A stretch of DNA of 42,932 nt from Phycisphaerales bacterium (GCA_016795025.1 JAEUIR010000011.1:1-42932), one strand, 5' to 3'. Positions 8,159 through 17,710 are shown, counted from the first letter of the stretch. The notes: generated by a model not told the origin, from the sequence alone. Translations and numbers: made by a program.

Positions 8159-9235
8159 TCAGACGGATCGTTCGTGCGGGTCGCTGCCAACGCGAATGGT
8201 CTTGCGCGTCAGATCGTGCGACGCTTTGATGTATCGAACCGTCCGCGAACTTGAACGCATGACGATTGATTCGGTCACCGCCACGCGCCCATCCACGCGC
8301 ACGCCCCGCATCATGGCGTTGTCCGTGATCCCGGTTGCCGCGAAAACGATGTGGTCGCCTTGCGCCATGTCCTCAGTCGTGTATACGTGTGCGATCTTGG
8401 CCGCGTCATAGCCGTCGGCTTTCAGCGCCTCGCGCTCTTTGTCGTCGCGCGGCCACATGCGCGCTTGAATTTCCCCTCCGAGGCACTTGATCGCGGCGGC
8501 GGCCAATACCGCCTCTGGCGAGCCGCCGATTCCCATATATACGTCCACACCGCTATCGGGCATGGATGGAGCGATCGCGCCGGCCACGTCGCCATCGCCA
8601 ATCAGCCGAATCGCGGCCCCGGTCCGGCGAACATCGGATATCAGAAGCTCGTGGCGAGGCCGATCGAGAATGCACACCACCAGATCACGCACGCGTTTGC
8701 CGAGCTTCAGAGCGATCAGCTCCAGATTTTGCTCCACCGACGCGCCGAGGCGGATCGTGCCGGTTCCCTCTTTTACTTTCGGACCGACCGCGATCTTTTC
8801 CATATAAACGCTCGGCACGGCGAGCAGCGCGCGTTCCTCGACGCTGCGCGTTTGCGCGGCCGCGATAACGGACAGTGCCCCCGGCAGGCCCTTGGAAGTC
8901 AGAGTTGTGCCGTCGATCGGGTCAACCGCGATGGACACGGCCGCCGATCCGGTCTTCCAGGAGCCGAGTTTTTCGCCGACAAAAATTCCGGGGGCTTCAT
9001 CTTTGATGCCCTCGCCAATCGTGCAGGTACCGCAAATATCCATGAGGTTGAGCATGCCGCGGATGGCGTCGGTTGCCGCGGCGTCGGCCGCTTCCTTATC
9101 GCCTTTTCCGATCCAGCGCCAGACGTTGAGGGCGGCGGCCTCGCAGGCCCTGACCAGGTCCATTCCGATGACCTTTTCCGCTTCGACTTCATGCTGATAG
9201 AGGCGCGTTTCGGCGCGTGCGTCCTTTTGCGACAT
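8159..9235 (-). CDS. glpX: Class II fructose-1,6-bisphosphatase
   Basis: It hydrolyses fructose 1,6-bisphosphate to fructose 6-phosphate in gluconeogenesis (in some bacteria also sedoheptulose bisphosphate). The 358-residue length suits the GlpX family. The start at 9235 (MSQKDARAETRLYQHEVEAE) has GGAG seven bases upstream; an in-frame extension to 9367 lacks support. Metal-site motifs of the inositol-phosphatase fold are present: GEGIKDEAPG and DPIDGTTLTSKGLPGA. GIGGSPEAVLAAAAIKCLGG and the C-terminal VFAATGITDNAMMRGV are also family hallmarks. It is the first gene of a minus-strand group with the HEAT-like gene and dtd. Confidence 0.95.
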   Translation of the reverse strand: MSQKDARAETRLYQHEVEAEKVIGMDLVRACEAAALNVWRWIGKGDKEAADAAATDAIRGMLNLMDICGTCTIGEGIKDEAPGIFVGEKLGSWKTGSAAVSIAVDPIDGTTLTSKGLPGALSVIAAAQTRSVEERALLAVPSVYMEKIAVGPKVKEGTGTIRLGASVEQNLELIALKLGKRVRDLVVCILDRPRHELLISDVRRTGAAIRLIGDGDVAGAIAPSMPDSGVDVYMGIGGSPEAVLAAAAIKCLGGEIQARMWPRDDKEREALKADGYDAAKIAHVYTTEDMAQGDHIVFAATGITDNAMMRGVRVDGRVAVTESIVMRSSSRTVRYIKASHDLTRKTIRVGSDPHERSV

Positions 9236-10037
9236 GGCCAAGCTCCGAGATGCTGGTTTGCCGGCGAAGGCGTGCAAGCGTCCGCTCGGCATAGCTGTCA
9301 CTGTACAGGTGATGCGCGGTGGTTGTCCACGCCGCGTGAGCTTTGTCTTGATCGCGAGATCAGCCACGGGACGTGTTCGCGGACGCGGCGAGCTGTTCGT
9401 TGGCCCGAAATTCGCAAGAAAACGTTATAGGGTCGGCTTCGGCTGCGAGGAAACTACCGCAATCAGTGGTGAACCGAAGGCGCGGGTTTGGTCGGCGCGA
9501 AACGCGGACGGCGGAGATTGTTCGTCGCGGCGGCTCACGTATCTGCTGATTTTTCTTGCAGTTACGATGGCTGCGCTGGCAGACTGCGTGGTCCGAGTCG
9601 ACCAAGCATCGCCAAAGTAGGCGAGGCACCGTGGATTACCGGCGAAATTCCCGGACGCGCTCCCGAAACGGTTTTGGATTTCGCTTGACAAAGGGCCTCT
9701 GCGGGAAGATACTGAGCGACAGTCACGTAGTTTTTCCGACGCTGTCTGCGGTTCGGAGAGGAATCACGTCGCCGCAGCGTGTTCGGAATAGCCCGTAGCG
9801 AGTTGTCGCGTTGCGGGTGAGCGGAGGGTTACTGGAGCTTCCCAATCTTCGTTGTCTTTCGGAAACCGCTGTTGCTAATGCCGATCGCTGAACTCGGTAT
9901 CTGTTGGGACCAGACTGACAAAGCGACGTCGCGCGAATGTGTACGCTCGACATTTTCTGGCATGCTCATCAGGAGGGTGAAAGACGACAACGAAGTGCGG
10001 GAGGCTGGGTCCGTCCATCTTTGGTAAAGGGAAGCAA
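9236..10037. other. 802-bp non-coding stretch before the large secreted protein
   Basis: Short open frames here have no ribosome sites and no recognisable family. The only supported element is the promoter candidate at 9685-9713. A 5' leader of roughly 320 bases would follow if that promoter drives the gene at 10038; I see no riboswitch fold I can name. Confidence 0.5.
9685..9713 (+). promoter_or_regulatory. Candidate sigma70-type promoter
   Basis: A perfect -35 TTGACA (9685-9690) is separated by 17 bases from GATACT (9708-9713, four of six matches to TATAAT). It points at the secreted-protein gene starting at 10038. GATACT- or GATATT-like -10 boxes recur at other candidates in this window. 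Confidence 0.4.
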
Positions 10038-13000
10038 ATGAGAAATCTGTCCTGGTTGTGTAAGGCCTCCTTGACAACACTCGTCATGGCGGCCGGTCTG
10101 ACAGCTTCGGCTGCGGACAAGACATTGCCCAACAACTCGGTCGCGAATAACGCGCCGGGCACGACCAACAAGCAAGTCGTGGCTCCGAATTCGCATCTGA
10201 CCAACGAAAAGACCGTCAACGGCTCGCTCGCCCAGATGGCGCAAAACGCCGCCGCGGCGAAGCTGAACACCGCCGGCAGCACCAGCCCGCGCGGCCCGAT
10301 TGCCGAAGGCGGCGTCTCGGGTCCGGGTGGAGCCGATGAGTGCGCCAACGCCACGCCGATCGGCGATGGCACGTATTCGTTTGACAACTCGGCCGCCACG
10401 ACCAGCGCTCAGACCAACACGTGCGGTCTGATCGGCTGCGACCTGTGGTGGGCGTACACGGCGTCGTGCGACGGTCTCGCGACCGCGACGACCTGCAACA
10501 ACGGCATCGCCGGTCTCGATACCGTGCTGTCGGTCAATGCCGACTGCTCCGGTACGGTCATCGGTTGCGATGATGACGGCGGCGGCTGCCCCGGCACGAA
10601 CTGCGGCTTCAGCGGCTCGCGCGTTGTTTGGAACGCCACGGCCGGCACGACGTACTACATCCGCGTCGGCGGTTACAACTGCTGCATCGGCGTCGGCGAC
10701 CTGACGGTCTCCTGCACGCCGGGCGGCGGCGGCGGCGATTGCACTCAGCCGGGCGGCAACTGCACGCTCCCGCTGAATAACGCCAATGCGTACAACAGCA
10801 CGACCGGCTTCTTTGTCGCGGCCGACGACTTTACGGCCAGCGGCACGATCACCGACATCTGCTGGTGGGGCACGGAATACCCCTCGCCGGCTGTCAATGA
10901 CTTCACGGTCACCTATTACGACAGCGCCAGCAACCTGCCGGGTACGCCGATCTGCGGTCCGTTCAGCCAGTCGGGCGGTTCACTGACCGTCACGGCGTCG
11001 CTGACCGGCGGCGTCATCGCGGGCATCGCTCCGGAAAGCGTCTACACCGGTTCGCACGCGGCTTGCACCGTGGCCGGCGACTGCTACTGGATCGAAATCG
11101 TCAACAACACCGGTGGCGGCACGTTCTGGTACTGGGAAAACGCCTTCACCGGCAACAACCGCTTCGCCCAGAACGGCGCGGCGGTCATCGGCGTGTCTGA
11201 TCTGGCGTTCTGCCTGAACATCGCGCTCGGCGACAGCAACACCTGCCTGCCGCCGGTCGGTTCGGTCTGCGAACTGCCGGATGAGAACTGCCGTCTGCCG
11301 GATGGCATCAACGCCTACAACAGCACCGTCGGCCAGTTCACGGCGAAGGATGACTTCCGCTTTGACTCGCGCGGCTGCTGCGCCGGCGACGTCAACGGCG
11401 ACGGTCTGGTCAACAACTTCGACATCGACCCGTTCGTTCAAGCGGTCGTTGACGGCGTGTACGTTTGCGCCGCGGACACCAATTGCGACGGATTGGTCAA
11501 CAACTTCGACATCGACCCGTTCGTTCAAGCGGTCGTTGACGGCGTTTGCGCGCCCTGCAGCGGTGGCGGTGGCCAGAGCAAGATTCTGAACGATCTGTGC
11601 TGGTGGGGCGGTTACCTGCCTGGCGCAGTTCCGGATGACTTCACGGTCACCTACTATGCCGACGCCGATGGCGACGGCTTCCCCGAGAAGGACGCTCCGA
11701 TCTGCGGTCCGTTCAGCCAGTCGGGCGGCACGCTTGCTGTCGCGTCGATTCTGACCGGCGGCCTGATCGCCGGCTTCGTGCCCGAGTATGAGTACACCGG
11801 CACGCACGCCGATTGCGTCGTCAACAAGGACGAGTGCTACTGGCTCGAAATCATCAACAACACCAACGGTGCCGGTAGCTGGTACTGGGAAACGACGTCG
11901 GATCCTGAGGGCAACGGCCGCGCTCTGCAAAACCAGGCGCCGGTTCCGGTTGACCTCGCGTTCTGCGTCGACAAGGAGCTCGGTTCGGCTGCTGAATGCG
12001 CTCCGCCGCCGCCGGCCAACGACCTGTGCGAAAATGCCACCGCGATCAGCGGCGAAGGCACGTTCGACTTCAACAACGAAGGCGCCGGCCAGGACGGCCC
12101 GAGCAATTGCGGTGCGATGGGCGCCGACGTCTTCTATTGCTGGACGGCCACCTGCGACGGCACGGTCGAAATCTCGACCTGCAGTCTCACCACGCTCGAC
12201 ACCGTGATCAGCGTCTACGACGGCTGCTCGTGCTTCGGCACGCTGCTCGCCTGCGTTGACGACGCTTGCGGTCTCCAGACCCGCATTCAGTTCAATGCGG
12301 TCGCTGGTCAGCAGTACCTGATTCAGATCGGCGGCTTCGGTGGCGGTCAGGGCAGCGGCCAGTTCTCGATCACCTGCGTCGTGACCGGCGCCGTCTGCAC
12401 GCTGACCAACTGCCACGGTGCGGATCAGTCGAACGCCTACAACAGCACGATCGGCCAGTTCGTGACCTCGGACGACTTCGTCGCCACGGGTTCGATCACC
12501 GACGTCTGCTGGTGGGGCGGTTACCTGCCGGCCGAGTTCCCCGATGACTTCTCGGTCACCTACTACGACCTCGCGGGCAACCTGCTTTGCGGTCCGTTCA
12601 GCCAGTCTGGCGGCACGCTGACGGTTGGCTCGATCCTGACCGGCGGCCTGATTGCCGGTTTCGTTCCTGAGTGGGAATACACCGGTTCGCACGCGGCTTG
12701 CGCGGTGGCCGGTGACTGCTATCTGATCGAAGTTCTCCAGAACGCGGCTGGCGGCAGCTGGTACTGGGAACTGGGTACGGGCGGCAACGGCCGCTTCTAC
12801 CAGAACGGCGCTCCGCAGATCGGCGACCTCCGCTGGTGCATGAACCTCGCCTTTGGCGATGACAGCGCCTGCTTGCCGCCGGCTCCTCCGGGCGACACCT
12901 GCGAAACCGCCTTCGCCATCAGCGGCACGGGCGACTTCGCGTTCGACAACACCGGCGCCGCTCAGAACGGCCCGAGCAACTGCGGCGCGATGGGCAGCGA

Positions 13001-13685
13001 TATCTTCTATTGCTGGACCGCGAGCTGCACCGGCACGGCGACTGTCACGACCTGTGGCACGACCGGCCTCGACACCGTGTTGAGCGTCTATGACGGCTGC
13101 TCGTGCTTCGGCACGCTGCTGACCTGCCTGGACGACTTCTGCGGTCTCCAGACGACGGTCAGCTTCGCCTGCACCGCCGGAAACACCTACCTGATTCAGT
13201 TGGGTGGCTTCGGTGGCGGCCAGGGCAGCGGCACCTTCAACATCTCGTGCGCGGGCGGCGGCGGTTGCAGCGATGATGACGCTTGCGACTGTGCGACGTC
13301 GGTCGCCATCGGTTCGTCGACGATCGTCGATACGACGACCGCGACCGCCGATCCGACAGCGCCGTTCTGCGGCACGTCGGTTACGGCGAACGGCCGCTGG
13401 CTGACGTTCGTGGGCAACGGTGCTCAGATCACCGTCACCACGTGCAACGCCACCACGACCTACGACACGAAGTTGAACGTGTACGAAGGCACCTGCGCGG
13501 CTCTCGTCTGCGTCGGCGGCAACGACGACGGCGGCGATGAAGCTTGCGACTGCCCGAATTGCGGCGGCTCGAATTATGAGTCGCGCGTGATCTTCGCTTC
13601 GACGTCCGGCACGACGTACTACGTCCTCGTGCAGGGCTTCGGCGGATCGACGGGCACCGCCCAGGTTGACGTCACGTCGCCGTAA
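10038..13685 (+). CDS. Large secreted modular protein with PPC-like domains, WWG modules and an internal dockerin pair
   Basis: This protein has 1215 residues with a signal peptide ending near TASA. Visible modules in order: a PPC-like beta domain (about 99-232), WWG module 1 (251-409, starting NAYNST and containing ICWWG and CGPFSQSGG), WWG module 2 (425-658), a second PPC-like domain (661-785), WWG module 3 (800-950), then two more PPC-like domains (953-1075 and 1080-1215). Module 2 is split by two calcium-loop repeats (445-509, DVNGDGLVNNFDIDPF and TNCDGLVNNFDIDPF). PPC domains usually sit in secreted enzymes or surface proteins; no catalytic domain is seen here, so a structural or adhesive role is inferred. 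Many paired cysteines suggest disulfides. The codons are strongly biased (mostly AAC, GGC, GAC), suggesting high expression. AGGGAAG precedes the ATG. Confidence 0.85.
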   Translation: MRNLSWLCKASLTTLVMAAGLTASAADKTLPNNSVANNAPGTTNKQVVAPNSHLTNEKTVNGSLAQMAQNAAAAKLNTAGSTSPRGPIAEGGVSGPGGADECANATPIGDGTYSFDNSAATTSAQTNTCGLIGCDLWWAYTASCDGLATATTCNNGIAGLDTVLSVNADCSGTVIGCDDDGGGCPGTNCGFSGSRVVWNATAGTTYYIRVGGYNCCIGVGDLTVSCTPGGGGGDCTQPGGNCTLPLNNANAYNSTTGFFVAADDFTASGTITDICWWGTEYPSPAVNDFTVTYYDSASNLPGTPICGPFSQSGGSLTVTASLTGGVIAGIAPESVYTGSHAACTVAGDCYWIEIVNNTGGGTFWYWENAFTGNNRFAQNGAAVIGVSDLAFCLNIALGDSNTCLPPVGSVCELPDENCRLPDGINAYNSTVGQFTAKDDFRFDSRGCCAGDVNGDGLVNNFDIDPFVQAVVDGVYVCAADTNCDGLVNNFDIDPFVQAVVDGVCAPCSGGGGQSKILNDLCWWGGYLPGAVPDDFTVTYYADADGDGFPEKDAPICGPFSQSGGTLAVASILTGGLIAGFVPEYEYTGTHADCVVNKDECYWLEIINNTNGAGSWYWETTSDPEGNGRALQNQAPVPVDLAFCVDKELGSAAECAPPPPANDLCENATAISGEGTFDFNNEGAGQDGPSNCGAMGADVFYCWTATCDGTVEISTCSLTTLDTVISVYDGCSCFGTLLACVDDACGLQTRIQFNAVAGQQYLIQIGGFGGGQGSGQFSITCVVTGAVCTLTNCHGADQSNAYNSTIGQFVTSDDFVATGSITDVCWWGGYLPAEFPDDFSVTYYDLAGNLLCGPFSQSGGTLTVGSILTGGLIAGFVPEWEYTGSHAACAVAGDCYLIEVLQNAAGGSWYWELGTGGNGRFYQNGAPQIGDLRWCMNLAFGDDSACLPPAPPGDTCETAFAISGTGDFAFDNTGAAQNGPSNCGAMGSDIFYCWTASCTGTATVTTCGTTGLDTVLSVYDGCSCFGTLLTCLDDFCGLQTTVSFACTAGNTYLIQLGGFGGGQGSGTFNISCAGGGGCSDDDACDCATSVAIGSSTIVDTTTATADPTAPFCGTSVTANGRWLTFVGNGAQITVTTCNATTTYDTKLNVYEGTCAALVCVGGNDDGGDEACDCPNCGGSNYESRVIFASTSGTTYYVLVQGFGGSTGTAQVDVTSP
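11407..11545 (+). repeat. Perfect 52-bp direct repeat encoding the dockerin pair
   Basis: Positions 11407-11458 and 11494-11545 are identical over 52 bases, with a period of 87 bases. Both encode VNNFDIDPFVQAVVDGV. Identity down to synonymous positions indicates recent duplication or gene conversion. Confidence 0.9.
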
Positions 13686-13726
13686 TTGCGATGTGAAATC
13701 AGTCTGAGCTAGTTTGGCAGTAAATC

Positions 13727-13762
13727 GCGGCAGGCCGGCGGAAGAACTCCCCGGCCTGCCGC
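13727..13762 (+). terminator. Strong stem-loop after the large secreted protein
   Basis: GCGGCAGGCCGG (13727-13738) pairs perfectly with CCGGCCTGCCGC (13751-13762), giving a 12-bp GC-rich stem and a 12-base loop, followed by ATTTATGTTT. It lies 42 bases after the stop codon. Confidence 0.75.
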
Positions 13763-14094
13763 ATTTATGTTTGTGGGCGGATTGGACTGTGGGGGTTCGA
13801 CGAAAATACGGTTTTTTCCGCGGCGTTTCTGATTTGAGGCCAGGCAGACTAGAATGGCTTCATTGAGACGCGCCGGGCGTCTTGCAGAGATGTTCAGGGT
13901 GCGCGGGGGTTTTGCTGATTGGGTCGAGGGTCGCGTGGCGCGGCGCATCCGCGCCGGGTGTTCGGAATGAGCGATGCACTGACTGGTTGTTGTGATGATG
14001 GGCCTCGTAAGAGTCCGCGCCGCGCGTTTGCGCCGGCGAATTTCGACCGCTATTTGCTAAGAGCGACAAAGAACACGCAGCGTCGGTCTTCCGG

Positions 14095-14128
14095 GCAACC
14101 GCTCCCTCACGGTCGCGGCTCTGATCGG
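14095..14128 (+). repeat. Dispersed repeat copy C
   Basis: GCAACCGCTCCCTCACGG followed by TCGCGGCTCTGATCGG, homologous to copies at 3782, 25560 and 25741. It is followed by a hairpin GCGGGCT-GGA-AGCCCGC at 14197-14213. The open frame here reads it as PLPHGRGSD, the same frame as in copy A. Confidence 0.7.
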
Positions 14129-14194
14129 CATGCGCGCGATTCGGATCGGGGGAGTGCAGGCATCTTGCCCGCTGTCGGTCGCGGATCGGATCGG

Positions 14195-16144
14195 ATGCGG
14201 GCTGGAAGCCCGCACTCCCCGCGTAGGCGCGGCCCTGTTCTGATCGGCGCGCTATTCGCCGCGTTGTTCGTTGGCGCGGTGTCAGCGGGTGACACTCCGC
14301 CCGCACGGAACGATGTAAAGCCGAGAGGCGGTGTACTCGCAAACACGGTGCAAAGCGCGGTATCCGATGTTACAGCGCGCACAAGAAAGGCGTTGCGGCC
14401 GACGCAAGCGCCGACCGAGGGCGGCGCAGCGGGATTCGAGCCGCCGCCGAACGATGAGTGCTTTCTCCAAACGCCGATCAGCGGCGACGGCCCGTTTTAT
14501 TACAACACGCTGCTCGCGACCACCGATGGCGATCCGCATTTGCGATGTTGCTCGTTCGGAACGGCCGACATCTTCGCGGATGTCTGGTATTGCTGGACGG
14601 CCGGCTGCACCGGGGACGTATGGGTCGAAACGTGCGGCCAGACCGACGTCGATACGAAGATCGCGGTTTACGACGGCTGCGCGTGCCCCGCCACGGACGC
14701 GCGTTTGCTGGGCTGCGACGACGATTCGTGCGGTTTGCAGACGCGGACGCGATTCACTGCGGTCGCGGGCGAGCAATATTTGATTCGCGTCGGCATTTAC
14801 CCCGGAGATTTCGGCGGCGAAGGGACGTTCACGATCGCGCCGTGCGTGGAAGAATGCGAGCTGCCGCCGCCGCCGGGCGCGTTTCGCGAGGATCAGGCCG
14901 AGCCGACCTGCGGCGTTCCCCAAGACACCACCAACGGCGGCTGCAATTCAAGTCCCCCGGTGTTTACCCCCATCGGGCTGGGCGCGCTGATCTATGGCGA
15001 CGCGGCGTTTGATTGCCTGTTTCGCGACACAGACTGGTATCGCCTGGTGCTCGGTCAGACTACCGACGTGCGGCTGACAGTCACAAGCGATTTTGCCACG
15101 ACGTTCGGCATCGTGGATAACAACGGCGTGGATAGTTGCGTCGGCGTGGTTGCGCTGCGCAGTCTATCGACGGTCTATACGTGCCAGACGTATTCGTATG
15201 TCGATCGACTCGGCCCCGGCGTCTGGTGGGTTTATGTCGCGCCGACTGCGAGAATCGGGCTTCCGTGCGAGGCGCACTATGTGCTGCGGGTCGATTCCGC
15301 GCTGCCGCTGGGCGCTTGCTGCCTCGGCGGCTCATCCTGCGAGCAGCTCTCGCAGTCCGTTTGCACGACGCAAGGCGGAACGTATCTGGGCAACGGCGCA
15401 GCCTGCACCAGCGACACGACGTTTGTGCGAAACGCGAACCGGCCGATTCCTGACGGCGGGACGGCCACCGATTTGCTGTTCATCGCTCCGACCGGCGACG
15501 ACGTGATTCAGCCGGGCACATTGCGCATCGGGTTATTGATCGAACATGCCTGGCAGGGCGATCTGCGGATCGAGCTGATTCACCCCGGCGGCATGTCGCG
15601 TCTGCTGGTGGACCGGCCGGGCGAGCCGCCCGGATTCGGTTTTTCGGCTAATAACTATGGCAGCATGGCCACGAATACGGAAATGGTGTTCGCGGACGGA
15701 TTTCCGCCATATGACGATGGCTCTCCCGGGGCGCCAAGCTCGAACCCGATCGGTGTTTGGGGGCCATTGCAGCCTCTGTCGGCGCTCGAGGGGCTTAGCC
15801 GCGCGGGCACCTGGCGGCTGCGCGTCACTGACCTGGCGCTGCCGGACGCGGGGCGCATTGTTCGATGGCGCGTGATTCTGACCGGCCCGACGAAATGTGC
15901 GTCGTGTGATGGCCCGGCGCAACAACGCGGAAACACGAATTGCGATCCGGCGGGATTGGTGAACAACTTTGACATTGATTGTTTCGTGACGGCCATCGCC
16001 GGGGGCGAGACGTCCTGGACGATTTTGTGCAACCAGAACCATACATGCGATTTTGCTTGCGTGAACGACATCAATGGCGACAGCCTGGTAAACAATCTCG
16101 ATATCGATCCGTTCCTGGATTGCCTGATTGGCGGCTGTCCGTAG
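14195..16144 (+). CDS. Secreted protein with PPC-like, P/Homo-B and C-terminal dockerin-like modules
   Basis: With ATG 14195 the product has 649 residues and a good Sec signal (RRR followed by PVLIGALFAALFVGAVSA). No ribosome site is visible. The open frame extends upstream to TTG 13919 through repeat DNA, with another ATG at 13967, so the start is uncertain. Modules: a PPC-like domain (NDECFLQTPISGDG to GTFTIAPC), a second beta domain, then a P/Homo-B-like domain (GLLIEHAWQGDLRIELIHP to the segment GTWRLRVTDLALPDAG), as found after subtilisin-type protease domains. Two dockerin-like loops follow (LVNNFDIDCF, LVNNLDIDPF). There is no protease domain, so its role is probably binding or structural. 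It resembles the preceding large protein in its PPC modules. Confidence 0.78.
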   Translation: MRAGSPHSPRRRGPVLIGALFAALFVGAVSAGDTPPARNDVKPRGGVLANTVQSAVSDVTARTRKALRPTQAPTEGGAAGFEPPPNDECFLQTPISGDGPFYYNTLLATTDGDPHLRCCSFGTADIFADVWYCWTAGCTGDVWVETCGQTDVDTKIAVYDGCACPATDARLLGCDDDSCGLQTRTRFTAVAGEQYLIRVGIYPGDFGGEGTFTIAPCVEECELPPPPGAFREDQAEPTCGVPQDTTNGGCNSSPPVFTPIGLGALIYGDAAFDCLFRDTDWYRLVLGQTTDVRLTVTSDFATTFGIVDNNGVDSCVGVVALRSLSTVYTCQTYSYVDRLGPGVWWVYVAPTARIGLPCEAHYVLRVDSALPLGACCLGGSSCEQLSQSVCTTQGGTYLGNGAACTSDTTFVRNANRPIPDGGTATDLLFIAPTGDDVIQPGTLRIGLLIEHAWQGDLRIELIHPGGMSRLLVDRPGEPPGFGFSANNYGSMATNTEMVFADGFPPYDDGSPGAPSSNPIGVWGPLQPLSALEGLSRAGTWRLRVTDLALPDAGRIVRWRVILTGPTKCASCDGPAQQRGNTNCDPAGLVNNFDIDCFVTAIAGGETSWTILCNQNHTCDFACVNDINGDSLVNNLDIDPFLDCLIGGCP

Positions 16145-16177
16145 CCGGCGCATCGCCGACAAAGCGCGCTTTGCCGT

Positions 16178-16183
16178 TATGAT
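16178..16183 (+). promoter_or_regulatory. -10-like TATGAT close to the purF start
   Basis: TATGAT (five of six consensus) ends six bases before the purF ATG, and no ribosome site is present. This geometry would give a leaderless transcript. A good -35 is not visible. Confidence 0.3.
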
Positions 16184-16189
16184 TCGCGT

Positions 16190-17710
16190 ATGAGCCAAAA
16201 CGTGCGGCATTACTGCGGCCTGTTCGCGATTGCCAACCACCCGGACGCCGCACAACTCGCATACCTCGGTTGTTATGCTCAGCAGCATCGCGGGCAGGAA
16301 TCCGCGGGAATCTGCACCTCGGGCGGTCAACGGCTCGAACGCCGCGTCGGCATGGGGCTCGTCACAGACGCGATCAGCCCGGACGATCTGAAGGCGCTCG
16401 CGAATCCCATGGCCGTCGGTCACGTGCGCTATTCAACGACCGGTTCGTGCAATTCCGCGAACGCTCAGCCGCTGCTGGCCGAAGCGGCGATGGGGCAGGT
16501 CGCGATCTGTCACAACGGGAATCTGGTCAACGCGGCGGCCATTCGGGCGGAATACGAAGATCGCGGCCATATTTTCAGCACGACCAGCGATACCGAGGTG
16601 ATCCTGCACATGCTGGCGGACAAGTCCTTCGGCCGGCAGCCGGACGGGTTGGGTTCGCTGTTGCGGCAGTTGTGCGGGTCGTATTGCCTGCTGGTGCTAT
16701 ACCCGGATCGGATCGAGGCGGTGCGTGATCCGTCGGGCAATCGGCCGCTGTGCCTGGGGAAGCAGGGCAATAGCTGGGTGGTGGCGAGCGAGACGTGCGC
16801 GCTGGATATCATCGACGCGGAATATGTGCGGGATGTCGAGCCTGGGGAAATCGTGACGCTGGGTCTGGACGGCTCGATGTCGTCGCGGCGATTCGCCGGG
16901 CATGACGAGCAGCGGTCGGCCCAGTGCATTTTTGAGCATGTTTATTTCGCCGATCCGTCGAGCTATGTGTTCGGTGAGAACGTGCATACGGTACGAAAGG
17001 CGTTCGGAGCGCGGCTGGCGCGCGAGGCTCCGGTCGATGCGGATCTGGTGATTGCGATTCCGAATTGTGCGCGATGCGCGGCGCTGGGTTATCACGACGA
17101 GTCGGGCATCCCAATCGGCCGGGGCTTTACGACGAATCATTATGTCGGGCGGAGTTTTATTCAGCCAACACAGCTCATACGCGATCTGACGGTGAAATTG
17201 AAGCTGAATCCGATTCGGGCGGTGGTTGAGGGCAAGCGGCTGGTGGTGGTTGAGGATTCGGTCGTGCGCGGCACGACGACGCGCGGCAAGATCCAGTCGC
17301 TGCGCGACGCCGGGGCGAAGGAGATTCATCTGCGCGTGGCCAGCCCGCCGATCCGCCATCCGTGCTTTTACGGCATCGATTTTCCGAACCGCGAGGAGTT
17401 GATCGCCAATCAGCGCAGCGTCGACGAGATTCGCGCGTATCTGGGCGTCGATTCACTGCATTTTTTGTCGCTTGCAGGGATGCTCGCGTCGGTCGCGCCG
17501 CCGGGCGACCGATTCTGCAATGCGTGCTTCAGCGGCGATTACCCGATCGCGATCGACGCCAATTTTCATAAGCACGTCTTTGAGAAGCGGCAGCTCCGCA
17601 TGTTTGAAACAGCGCCCACCGCGGCGGCGCCGCTGACACACGAGGTGGTTGCGCGGGCGTCCGCGGGGACCACTCCGCTGCCAATGATCGACCGCGGCTC
17701 CCTGGCGTGA
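16190..17710 (+). CDS. purF: Amidophosphoribosyltransferase
   Basis: It catalyses the first committed step of purine synthesis, PRPP plus glutamine to 5-phosphoribosylamine. The 506-residue protein begins with a short propeptide MSQNVRHY followed by the catalytic CGLF (Cys9 before processing). The glutaminase domain shows HRGQESAG and GHVRYSTTG. The PRPP-binding loop is VVVEDSVVRGTTTRGK. Cysteines expected for the 4Fe-4S cluster of the Bacillus-type enzyme are present (AQCIFEHVYF, HPCFYG, FCNACFSG). It therefore probably undergoes propeptide cleavage and carries a cluster. No other purine genes adjoin it. Confidence 0.96.
   Translation: MSQNVRHYCGLFAIANHPDAAQLAYLGCYAQQHRGQESAGICTSGGQRLERRVGMGLVTDAISPDDLKALANPMAVGHVRYSTTGSCNSANAQPLLAEAAMGQVAICHNGNLVNAAAIRAEYEDRGHIFSTTSDTEVILHMLADKSFGRQPDGLGSLLRQLCGSYCLLVLYPDRIEAVRDPSGNRPLCLGKQGNSWVVASETCALDIIDAEYVRDVEPGEIVTLGLDGSMSSRRFAGHDEQRSAQCIFEHVYFADPSSYVFGENVHTVRKAFGARLAREAPVDADLVIAIPNCARCAALGYHDESGIPIGRGFTTNHYVGRSFIQPTQLIRDLTVKLKLNPIRAVVEGKRLVVVEDSVVRGTTTRGKIQSLRDAGAKEIHLRVASPPIRHPCFYGIDFPNREELIANQRSVDEIRAYLGVDSLHFLSLAGMLASVAPPGDRFCNACFSGDYPIAIDANFHKHVFEKRQLRMFETAPTAAAPLTHEVVARASAGTTPLPMIDRGSLA

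Noticed and set aside
8351-9430. A 359-residue open frame opposite glpX
   Set aside because: Antisense shadow; no recognisable domain and glpX is unambiguous.
9500-9620. Signal-peptide-like stretch (RRLTYLLIFLAVTMAALA) in the gap before 10038
   Set aside because: No in-frame start codon with a ribosome site close upstream, and only a few residues follow it.
11407-11545. Possible CRISPR-like spaced repeat
   Set aside because: There are only two copies, in frame and coding for dockerin loops; no CRISPR array or cas gene is seen anywhere in the window.
10980-12692. A 570-residue open frame antisense to the large secreted protein
   Set aside because: It is a low-complexity shadow rich in Arg, Ala and Val, created by codon bias of the sense gene; no start signal and no family.
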